NCBI GenBank assembly: GCA_947036475.1
Contig: CAMQRG010000041.1
Coordinates: 1 to 13,087, forward strand
DNA: 13,087 nt
Direction of reading: 5' to 3'
From: an uncultured Clostridia bacterium
GTDB lineage: Bacteria; Bacillota; Clostridia; Lachnospirales; Anaerotignaceae
Under the pieces are notes generated by a model, which was given only the letters and a program-made list of their open reading frames with translations, searched no databases and was not told the origin of the DNA. The position numbers and the translations under genes were made by a program. The stretch's first letter is position 1. Each line of letters starts with the position of its first letter. This document shows positions 1 through 5,163 of this stretch, piece by piece.

Positions 1-110
1 TATAGCGGGCATAGCCCGCTGTTGCCGCAGCCGCAGAGCGGCTACACGGAAGGCGAAGCCTGAGCCTTTTTTGACACGCGGAAAGGCGGGATTCTCCCCG
101 CCTTTCATTT
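1..110 (-). terminator. Run of hairpins after rplQ; possible end of the operon
   Basis: Directly after the rplQ stop is a perfect 10-bp stem GAAAGGCGGG / CCCGCCTTTC (81-90, 97-106; 6-base loop). Further on are AGGC/GCCT (51-54, 58-61), AGCCGC/GCGGCT (29-34, 38-43) and AGCGGGC/GCCCGCT (4-10, 14-20), each with a 3-base loop. On the minus strand none has a following U tract, so termination here is inferred from position. On the plus strand T6 (67-72) follows the AGGC repeat, so a terminator for a convergent gene from the left is also possible. Confidence 0.4.
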
Positions 111-111
111 C

Positions 112-654
112 TTAAACCAGTTCGAGGAAAACTTCCATCGCGCCGTCGCCTTTTCTTGCGCCCAGCTTCACGATTCTGGTGTAACCGCCGTTGCGGCCGG
201 CATACTTCGGTGCAATCTCGTCGAACATCTTCGCCGCCATATCCACCTTTTTGCTTTCTTTTCTCATCTTCTTACCATCAGCGGGTACTTCCGTAACAGG
301 GTAAAGATAAGCCAGAATTTTTCTTCTTGCCGCAAGTCTGGAAGGTTTGTCCTTCTTTACTGTCTTTTTCACTTCGTCGTAAACTGTAACTTTCTTGCCG
401 TTTACAACCTCTTTCACGCGCTTGCCGTTGCTGTCTTTCTTCGCAACCTTAGCTGTCACTTCAACTTCCTCGAAGTTGTCTTTTTCCTTCACAGCAATCG
501 TGATGAGCTTTTCCGCAATTCTTTTTACTTCCTTCGCTCTTGTTTCTGTTGTTTTAATTTTGCCGTGGTAAAGCAGATTTGTCACCTGGTTTCTAAGCAG
601 CGCCTTTCTCTGGGGCGTAGCCTTGCCAAGTTTTCTGTAACCGGATGCATGCAT
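112..654 (-). CDS. rplQ: 50S ribosomal protein L17 (enlarged form)
   Basis: L17 is a large-subunit protein near the tunnel exit. The start MHASGYRKLGKATPQRKALL, the segment IKTTETRAKEVKRIAEKLIT (33-52) and the ending GGYTRIVKLGARKGDGAMEV followed by FLELV are standard. At 180 residues it is about 50-60 longer than the E. coli or B. subtilis protein. The extra material is a Lys/Val-rich insert at about residues 58-104 and a shorter one at about 119-136 (VTEVPADGKKMRKESKK). I recall similar inserts in Lachnospiraceae, so this looks lineage-specific, not a fusion. The ATG follows AAGGAGG by 8 bases. It is the last gene of the cluster. Confidence 0.97.
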   Translation of the reverse strand: MHASGYRKLGKATPQRKALLRNQVTNLLYHGKIKTTETRAKEVKRIAEKLITIAVKEKDNFEEVEVTAKVAKKDSNGKRVKEVVNGKKVTVYDEVKKTVKKDKPSRLAARRKILAYLYPVTEVPADGKKMRKESKKVDMAAKMFDEIAPKYAGRNGGYTRIVKLGARKGDGAMEVFLELV

Positions 655-692
655 GGTTGAATCCTCCTTGTTCTCCGCGGGACTGACCCCGT

Positions 693-720
693 CCCCACAG
701 CACTTCGGGCTTATGTGGGG
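693..720 (-). other. Hairpin between rpoA and rplQ
   Basis: CCCCACA (693-699) and TGTGGGG (714-720) form a 7-bp stem with a 14-base loop that can pair further by two G-C pairs. A second repeat, GGGAC (679-683) with GTCCC (691-695), shares bases with the left arm, so only one of the two can form. There is no U tract. It ends about 30 bases before the rplQ ribosome binding site. Confidence 0.45.
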
Positions 721-764
721 GCGTAATCCCGGGTAAATATGATAGTGTCCAATGGCGGATAATA

Positions 765-802
765 ATTCAAATGTTTATTCATCATTTAGATGTTCATTCA
801 TC
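765..802 (-). repeat. 19-bp imperfect tandem duplication at the rpoA stop codon
   Basis: Two abutting 19-base units, 784-802 and 765-783, agree at 16 of 19 positions (plus strand ATTTAGATGTTCATTCATC and ATTCAAATGTTTATTCATC). All three differences are transitions. The first unit in transcription order includes the last two rpoA codons and the TGA stop; the second repeats the same GAT GAA stop pattern with TAA, just after the gene. Confidence 0.75.
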
Positions 803-1753
803 GTTGGGACGCAAAGAAAGCCCCAGCTCCGCCATCTTGTTCAGTACCTCCTCCAAAGACTTGCGTCCAAGGTTCCGCACCTTCATCATTTCTTCTTCCG
901 TCTTGTTTGCCAGATCCTCCACAGTATTGATGCCTGCCCGTTTCAGGCAGTTGTAGGAACGCACGGAAAGATCCAGTTCCTCAATGCTCATTTCCAGAAC
1001 TTTCTCCTTCTTGCCTTCCTCTTTTTCCACCATAATAGAAGTATCCTTCGTATTGTCGGAAAGGTCAATAAACAGATTCAGATGCTCATTCAAAATCTTC
1101 GCGCCATAGCTTACCGCATCGTCCGGCGCGATCGTTCCGTTTGTCCAAACCTCCAGCGACAGTTTGTCGTAGTCCGTAATCTGGCCCACGCGCGTATTTT
1201 CCACAAGGAAATTCACCCTCGTCACAGGTGTAAAAATACTGTCCACAGGAAGCATACCGATTGGCTGATCGTCTTTTTTGTTCTTGTCTGCGCCAACGTA
1301 ACCACGTCCCTTATTGATCGTGATTTCCATATACAGCTTGCTGCCCGCGCCGCCAGAAAGCGTTGCGATATGGTGGTCAGGGTTCAGTATCTCAATTTCG
1401 TTGTCCGCCTTAATGTCGGAGCCTTTTACTTCGCCCTCGCCTTCCATGTCAATGTACGCAATCTTCGGTTCGCTGCCTTCGCTTGTATTTTTGATCGCCA
1501 GACCCTTCAGATTCAGTATGATCTCCGTAACGTCCTCTTTCACGCCGGGAATCACGCTGAACTCATGAAGCACACCATCAATTTTTACATTGCTGACCGC
1601 AGCTCCGGGCAAAGAAGAAAGCAGTATTCTTCTCAGGGAATTTCCCAAAGTTGTGCCATAGCCCCGTTCCAGAGGCTCTACCACAAATTTACCGTAAGTT
1701 CCGTCCGGTGCCATTTCAGCAATCTCAATGCGAGGTTTCTCAAATTCAAACAC
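794..1753 (-). CDS. rpoA: RNA polymerase alpha subunit
   Basis: Alpha (319 residues) dimerises to scaffold RNA polymerase assembly and contacts UP elements and activators. The N-terminal domain (about 1-230) has GYGTTLGNSLRRILLSSLPG at 31-50. The C-terminal domain (about 250-315) has SVRSYNCLKRAGI and NLGRKSL, placing Arg265, Asn268, Gly296, Lys298 and Ser299 at the same numbers as the DNA-contact residues of E. coli alpha. The start is GTG at 1753, giving MFEFEKPRIEIAE, 9 bases after GGGAGG. An out-of-frame ATG at 1757 lies in between and ends at TGA after three codons. The stop codon lies in a 19-base tandem repeat. Confidence 0.98.
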   Translation of the reverse strand: MFEFEKPRIEIAEMAPDGTYGKFVVEPLERGYGTTLGNSLRRILLSSLPGAAVSNVKIDGVLHEFSVIPGVKEDVTEIILNLKGLAIKNTSEGSEPKIAYIDMEGEGEVKGSDIKADNEIEILNPDHHIATLSGGAGSKLYMEITINKGRGYVGADKNKKDDQPIGMLPVDSIFTPVTRVNFLVENTRVGQITDYDKLSLEVWTNGTIAPDDAVSYGAKILNEHLNLFIDLSDNTKDTSIMVEKEEGKKEKVLEMSIEELDLSVRSYNCLKRAGINTVEDLANKTEEEMMKVRNLGRKSLEEVLNKMAELGLSLRPNDE

Positions 1754-1783
1754 TCATTCAAACCTCCCTTTTTTATGATAGAG

Positions 1784-1810
1784 TGCCGTGGGGCGTTTCG
1801 CCCCGCGGCA
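1784..1810 (-). other. Strong hairpin between rpsD and rpoA
   Basis: The 87-base rpsD-rpoA gap contains TGCCG-C-GGGGCG, loop AAA, CGCCCC-A-CGGCA on the minus strand: 11 pairs around one C-A mismatch. On the plus strand the mismatch would be a G-U pair. It is followed by CTCTATCATAAAAAAGGG, not a U tract, and ends about 15 bases before the rpoA ribosome binding site, so it could act on rpoA mRNA stability or translation. Confidence 0.5.
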
Positions 1811-1840
1811 ATTTCTTTGACTTCTCTCAGCAATCGATGA

Positions 1841-2443
1841 TTATTTGGAGTACAGCTCGACGATAAATGTTTCTTCAACAGGAACGTCAATCTGCGCTCT
1901 TGTCGGTTTTGCAACCACTGTGCCTGTCAGGCCGTCGTGGTTTGCGGAAAGCCATTCCGGAACAAGTCTGCCGTCCGTTACAGCCAGCACATCTTTATAT
2001 CTCTGAATTGTTTTGTATTTCTCCTTGATTTCAACCACATCGCCGACCTTTACCTGATAGGAAGGGATATCAACGGGCTTGCCGTTTACGGTAACGTGTT
2101 TGTGGCGTACAATCTGTCTTGCTTCTTTTCTTGTTCTGCCGTAGCCCAGACGGAACATAACATTGTCCAGTCTCATTTCCAGCAGCATCAGAAGGTTTTC
2201 ACCGGGGATGCCTTCTTTTTTGGCAATCTTTTCCGCCTGTGCATAGTAGCCTCTGAACTGTTTTTCCAGCACGCCGTAGATGAATTTTGCTTTCTGCTTC
2301 TCCCTCATCTGAAGGCCATACTCGCTCATCTTTTTGTTTGCTTTCAAATTCTGCTTTTTGGATTTCTTATCAATACCCAGAAAGATGGGATCCAGATTCA
2401 GGGATCTGCATCTTTTCAACACGGGAACTCTATCTCTAGCCAT
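1841..2443 (-). CDS. rpsD: 30S ribosomal protein S4
   Basis: S4 (200 residues) nucleates 16S rRNA 5'-domain assembly; in E. coli it represses translation of the alpha operon and in B. subtilis its own mRNA. The S4 RNA-binding domain is at about residues 90-150, with RLDNVMFRLGYGRTRKEARQ at 91-110 and HVTVNGKPVDIPSYQVKVGD after it. The N-terminus (MARDRVPVLKRCRSLNLDP) has a single Cys, so this is the zinc-free form, unlike S14 and L36 in the same cluster. Its place between rpsK and rpoA matches Clostridia and E. coli rather than B. subtilis, where rpsD is separate. Confidence 0.97.
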   Translation of the reverse strand: MARDRVPVLKRCRSLNLDPIFLGIDKKSKKQNLKANKKMSEYGLQMREKQKAKFIYGVLEKQFRGYYAQAEKIAKKEGIPGENLLMLLEMRLDNVMFRLGYGRTRKEARQIVRHKHVTVNGKPVDIPSYQVKVGDVVEIKEKYKTIQRYKDVLAVTDGRLVPEWLSANHDGLTGTVVAKPTRAQIDVPVEETFIVELYSK

Positions 2444-2462
2444 TCTCTACACCTCCTGATGG

Positions 2463-2864
2463 TTATACTCTTCTGCGTTTGGGCGGTCTGCAGCCGTTGT
2501 GAGGAACAGGCGTCACGTCTCTGATGAGTGTCACGTCCAGACCAGCCGCCTGCAGTGCGCGGATTGCAGCTTCACGTCCCGAACCGGGGCCTTTTACAAA
2601 AACTTCGATTGTTTTCAGGCCGTAGTCGGAAGCAGCCTTTGCCGCTGTATCAGCAGCCATCTGCGCCGCATAGGGTGTAGATTTTCTGGAACCTCTGAAA
2701 CCAAGCTGGCCTGCGCTTGCCCAGGAAAGGGCGTTGCCGGCAGCATCAGTGATTGTTACGATTGTATTATTGAACGTGGACTGGATATGCGCCTGTCCGC
2801 GGTCTACTTTCCTTTTATCACGGCGTCTGCGAGTTGTTGTCTTTTTCACAGTTTTCTTTGCCAT
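2463..2864 (-). CDS. rpsK: 30S ribosomal protein S11
   Basis: S11 (133 residues) forms part of the 30S platform at the mRNA exit side. It has a basic N-terminal tail (residues 1-22), then GQAHIQSTFNNTIVTITD, SAGQLGFRGSRKSTPYAAQ, VFVKGPGSGREAAIRALQ and the conserved ending RDVTPVPHNGCRPPKRRRV. The length is normal. The ATG is preceded by GGAGG at about ten bases. rpsD follows after 19 bases. Confidence 0.98.
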   Translation of the reverse strand: MAKKTVKKTTTRRRRDKRKVDRGQAHIQSTFNNTIVTITDAAGNALSWASAGQLGFRGSRKSTPYAAQMAADTAAKAASDYGLKTIEVFVKGPGSGREAAIRALQAAGLDVTLIRDVTPVPHNGCRPPKRRRV

Positions 2865-2890
2865 TGAACTCTAACCTCCTCCGAAATCAA

Positions 2891-3259
2891 TTATTTCTTC
2901 TTATTCGCAACAGTTTTTCTGGGGCCTTTTCTTGTTCTTGCGTTTGTCTTTGTCTTCTGACCCCTTACAGGCAGACCCTTTCTGTGGCGGATACCTCTGT
3001 AACAACCGATTTCGATCAGGCGTTTGATGTTTAAAGCAACCTCTCTGCGCAGGTCACCTTCCACCTTCTGGCTTCTGTCGATAACTTCGCGGATTTTGGA
3101 AACTTCGTCATCAGTCAGATCTCTGACTCTAGTATCAAGGCTTACGCCTGCTTCATTCAGAATACGGACTGCGCTGGAATGGCCAATGCCATAAACATAT
3201 GTCAGGCCAATTTCAACGCGTTTTTCTCTTGGTAAGTCTACACCAGCAATACGTGCCAT
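2891..3259 (-). CDS. rpsM: 30S ribosomal protein S13
   Basis: S13 (122 residues) is in the head of the 30S subunit and bridges to the large subunit via L5. The N-terminus MARIAGVDLPREKRVEIGL and YGIG (23-26), the helix-two-turn-helix region, and RHRKGLPVRGQ (91-101) with NARTRKG (106-112) are diagnostic. The basic C-terminal tail ends in KKK. The ATG follows AGGAGGTG by about ten bases. It opens the alpha set rpsM-rpsK-rpsD-rpoA-rplQ, and its long structured upstream region is described separately. Confidence 0.98.
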   Translation of the reverse strand: MARIAGVDLPREKRVEIGLTYVYGIGHSSAVRILNEAGVSLDTRVRDLTDDEVSKIREVIDRSQKVEGDLRREVALNIKRLIEIGCYRGIRHRKGLPVRGQKTKTNARTRKGPRKTVANKKK

Positions 3260-3520
3260 GTATCTCTTGCACCTCCTATGATAGTTACACTGTTCCAGTG
3301 TTCGGTTAAAAGTACTGTATTGTCAGGGCGCGCCCTGCCCCCTTTGGGGCTACGGCCCCTGTTCGCATAAATCGGGTGTACCCATTGGGCATTACAAACG
3401 GGGTAACAGACCGTCAGCCTGTAAGCTGCCCCCGCTGTTAACTGTATGCTCCTCCCGGTACGTTGACGGATTTATCAGCCGTTTTTTCGGGGTACAGCCC
3501 CGGAAAAACCATAATAAAAA
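3260..3520 (-). promoter_or_regulatory. Structured 5' region of rpsM; candidate regulatory leader of the alpha genes
   Basis: This is the longest gap in the window. In transcription order it holds: a stem CGGGG/CCCCG (3488-3492 with 3498-3502) extended by T6 against A5; ACGG/CCGT nearby; an SD-like GGGAGGAG (3449-3456) with no start codon at a usable distance; GGGGC (3346-3350 on plus) that can pair with CCCC-rich arms on either side; a 14-base palindrome (3324-3337); and a 6-bp stem ACACTG/CAGTGT with a 3-base loop (3287-3301) just ahead of the rpsM site AGGAGG. No promoter and no U-tract terminator was found. S4 represses the alpha operon at rpsM in E. coli, so a regulatory role is plausible, but no family match could be made by eye. 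Confidence 0.45.
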
Positions 3521-3634
3521 TCAGCCTTGTTTTTGTTTATGCTTGGGATTTTCGCAGATGACCATTACACGGCCTTTTCTTTTAATGATTCTGCATTTTT
3601 CGCACATCGGCTTTACAGATGGTCTTACTTTCAT
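3521..3634 (-). CDS. rpmJ: 50S ribosomal protein L36
   Basis: L36 (37 residues) is the smallest large-subunit protein and stabilises 23S rRNA near the factor-binding site. Translation on the minus strand from ATG 3634 gives MKVRPSVKPMCEKCRIIKRK and then GRVMVICENPKHKQKQG before TGA. Cys11, Cys14, Cys27 and His32 make the zinc ribbon, so this is the zinc-binding form. GGAG lies 10 bases upstream of the ATG. It follows infA by 17 bases, the normal neighbour order. After it comes a 261-base gap. Confidence 0.97.
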   Translation of the reverse strand: MKVRPSVKPMCEKCRIIKRKGRVMVICENPKHKQKQG

Positions 3635-3651
3635 CTCTGACCGCTCCTTCC

Positions 3652-3870
3652 TTATTTTGCTCTCCAGATGATACGTCCCTTTGTCAGATCGTAAGGGGAC
3701 ATTTCTACCAGAACCTTATCGCCGGGCAGTATGCGGATGAAGTTCATACGCAGTTTGCCGGAGATATGCGCCAGAATCTGGTGGCCGTTTTCCAGCTCCA
3801 CCTGAAACATGGCGTTGGGCAGTTTTTCCAATACGGTTCCTTCTACTTCAATTACGTCGTCTTTTGACAA
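3652..3870 (-). CDS. infA: Translation initiation factor IF-1
   Basis: IF-1 (72 residues) is a single OB-fold domain that occupies the A site of the 30S subunit during initiation, working with IF-2 and IF-3. The sequence is close to the family standard: SKDDVIEVEGTVLEKLPNAM, then FQVELENGHQILAHISGKLR, and GDKVLVEMSPYDLTKGRI. The length is the usual 72. The start codon is TTG at 3870, 9 bases after AAGGAGG; the N-terminal alignment leaves no alternative, as the first internal ATG is at residue 21. The stop of the KOW gene overlaps the ribosome binding site, so the two genes are tightly linked. Confidence 0.97.
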   Translation of the reverse strand: MSKDDVIEVEGTVLEKLPNAMFQVELENGHQILAHISGKLRMNFIRILPGDKVLVEMSPYDLTKGRIIWRAK

Positions 3871-3884
3871 GGCCCAGAACCTCC

Positions 3885-4163
3885 TTAATCGTTTCGTGCC
3901 TGCTTTTTTTGATACTTCTTCAAAGCCTTTGCGATTTCTGCGTCCAAAAGGTACGCCTTGCGGCGAATCTTCTCAGCCGTTTCCTCCTCTATATAAGAAG
4001 TCGGCTGAATGTGCATCGTCTTTTTCCGCTTCGGCTTTTCCAGTTTCCGGCGTCTGCCGTCTACCAGATAGACATATTCCCCTTCCACGGAAAAAACCAT
4101 CAGCGCGTCGCCCTTGTCGTGCCCGCTTTTGGAATAAACCACTTGCCCGATCTGAACTTCCAA
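3885..4163 (-). CDS. Small KOW-domain RNA-binding protein (L14e/L6e/L27e-like)
   Basis: This 92-residue basic protein has an N-terminal KOW-like motif at about residues 6-23 (GQVVYSKSGHDKGDALMV), followed by a beta-rich part with YVYLVDGRRRKLEKPKRKK (30-48) and a C-terminal helix rich in Lys, Ala and Glu. It belongs to the group annotated as KOW-domain or L14E/L6E/L27E-like proteins; I recall B. subtilis ybzG in the same slot before infA. The role is not established to my knowledge; RNA or ribosome binding is inferred from the domain and context. The start is TTG at 4163, with GAGGTG 6-7 bases upstream; an ATG within that site runs into TGA at the third codon. infA follows after 14 bases. Confidence 0.88.
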   Translation of the reverse strand: MEVQIGQVVYSKSGHDKGDALMVFSVEGEYVYLVDGRRRKLEKPKRKKTMHIQPTSYIEEETAEKIRRKAYLLDAEIAKALKKYQKKQARND

Positions 4164-4288
4164 TCAAGTCACCTCATTTTCCGTTTGGGGACGCCATTGT
4201 GTCCCGCGGGAACCGGCAGCTATGCAGAAAAGCGTCCTTCGCCGTCTTTCCGCCCTCGAACCGCGTCCTGTCCGCATGAAACTTACTT

Positions 4289-4294
4289 ATTATA
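4289..4294 (-). promoter_or_regulatory. Possible -10 element (TATAAT) before the KOW gene and infA
   Basis: Inside the 244-base adk-KOW gap the minus strand carries a perfect TATAAT preceded directly by TG (GATGTATAATAAG), in the most A/T-rich part of the gap. A start site about 7 bases on would give a leader of roughly 120 bases to the KOW gene. There is no good -35 at 16-18 bases (TACCAT at 17), so this is only a candidate for an internal promoter feeding the KOW-infA-rpmJ-alpha genes. Confidence 0.35.
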
Positions 4295-4370
4295 CATCGA
4301 ATATCCAATTTATGGTATCCCTGTTTTTAAGCTGTATTATTCGGCGTTACGGTATAGAATCCGTACGTCC

Positions 4371-4402
4371 GCCGTAAGACGGCAGGGCGGCGAAGGGCCG
4401 CC
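4371..4402 (-). other. Two adjacent GC hairpins after adk
   Basis: Just after the adk stop codon are two short inverted repeats. The first is GGCGG / CCGCC (4386-4390 and 4398-4402) with a 7-base loop; the second is GCCGT / ACGGC (4371-4375 and 4379-4383) with a 3-base loop. No U tract follows in the direction of transcription. They could be processing sites or a poor terminator; the sequence does not decide. Confidence 0.4.
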
Positions 4403-4407
4403 TTTCC

Positions 4408-5037
4408 TTACCTGTCCAGACCCGCGATGATCGCTTTCGTGATCTCGTCAACAGCCTGTGTGCCGTCTACTTCAAAGAGGATGCCCTTCTTGCCGTAGTA
4501 GCCCACAAGGGGTTCGCTCTGTTCATGGAATGTTTTTATTCTTGCTTTTCCGGCTTCCGGCGTGTCGTCCTTGCGCTGTGTCAGCTTTTCGCCGCAGGCG
4601 TCGCAGACACCGGCTGTCTTCGCCGGCATAAACAGCTTGTTGTAAGTCGCTCCGCATTTCGGGCAGCTCTCCCTCGCTGTCAGCCGTTCCAGCATCACTT
4701 CGTCAGGCGCATTGATGTAGACAACATGGTCCAAAGCGACCATATCCTCCAGCTTCTCCGCCTGAACAACTGTACGGGGGAATCCATCCAGAATGAAGCC
4801 TTTTTTGCAATCGTCCCTTTGGATTCTCTCTTTTACCATAGCAATGATAATTTCGTCAGATACCAGCCCGCCGGCAGCCATGATGCTTTTCGCCTGGTTC
4901 CCCAGGTCTGTGCCTTTCGCCACTTCCTCCCTGAGCATATCGCCGGTAGAGATGTGAGCGATGCCGTAGTGCCGCACCAGTCTTGCCGCCTGTGTGCCTT
5001 TTCCGGCTGCGGGCGCGCCAATGAGTACCAATTTCAT
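4408..5037 (-). CDS. adk: Adenylate kinase
   Basis: Adenylate kinase (209 residues) interconverts ATP + AMP and 2 ADP in the cytoplasm. The P-loop is GAPAAGKGTQA at residues 7-17, with Ala where many homologues have Gly (GxPGAGKGT). The AMP-binding parts ISTGDMLREEV (29-39) and DGFPRT (84-89) are intact. It is the long form with a zinc-type LID: Cys125, Cys128, Cys145 and Cys148 form two CxxC pairs. RKDDTPEAGKARI continues the LID and core. The ATG has GAGGGGAA upstream. The gene follows secY as usual, but map, which commonly comes next in Bacillota, is absent. Confidence 0.97.
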   Translation of the reverse strand: MKLVLIGAPAAGKGTQAARLVRHYGIAHISTGDMLREEVAKGTDLGNQAKSIMAAGGLVSDEIIIAMVKERIQRDDCKKGFILDGFPRTVVQAEKLEDMVALDHVVYINAPDEVMLERLTARESCPKCGATYNKLFMPAKTAGVCDACGEKLTQRKDDTPEAGKARIKTFHEQSEPLVGYYGKKGILFEVDGTQAVDEITKAIIAGLDR

Positions 5038-5129
5038 AACGATTCCCCTCTTTCCATCTATGAGCCAATTCTTCCTACTCTTCCCCTTTGCAGCCTTCAG
5101 GAATGCCTGTGTACTTCCGAAAGGCCGTA

Positions 5130-5160
5130 TCCGGCGCGGGGGTGTTCCCCTCCCGCCGGA
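5130..5160 (-). other. GC-rich hairpin after secY
   Basis: The 126-base secY-adk gap begins, 3 bases after the secY stop, with an inverted repeat TCCGGC / GCCGGA (5130-5135 and 5155-5160). Inside it GGGG can pair with CCCC around a short loop. On the minus strand the next bases are TACGGCCTTTCGG, not a U tract, so I do not call a terminator. The remaining gap shows only the adk ribosome binding site (GAGGGG). Confidence 0.45.
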
Positions 5161-5163
5161 GGT

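Noticed and set aside
752..1840. Long plus-strand open frame (362 codons) opposite rpoA
   Set aside because: It is the antisense shadow of rpoA. The translation is rich in His, Cys, Phe and Arg without any recognisable domain, and it has no ribosome binding site.
3482..3508. Intrinsic terminator after rpmJ
   Set aside because: The stem is flanked by T on its 5' side and A on its 3' side on both strands, the reverse of a terminator's order.
3438..3512. 24-codon minus-strand open frame after rpmJ (ATG at 3512)
   Set aside because: No ribosome binding site upstream, it contains the strong CGGGG hairpin, and the peptide resembles nothing I know.
4295..4407. Remnant of map in the adk-KOW gap
   Set aside because: No metal-ligand motif or stretch resembling methionine aminopeptidase could be read in any minus-strand frame.
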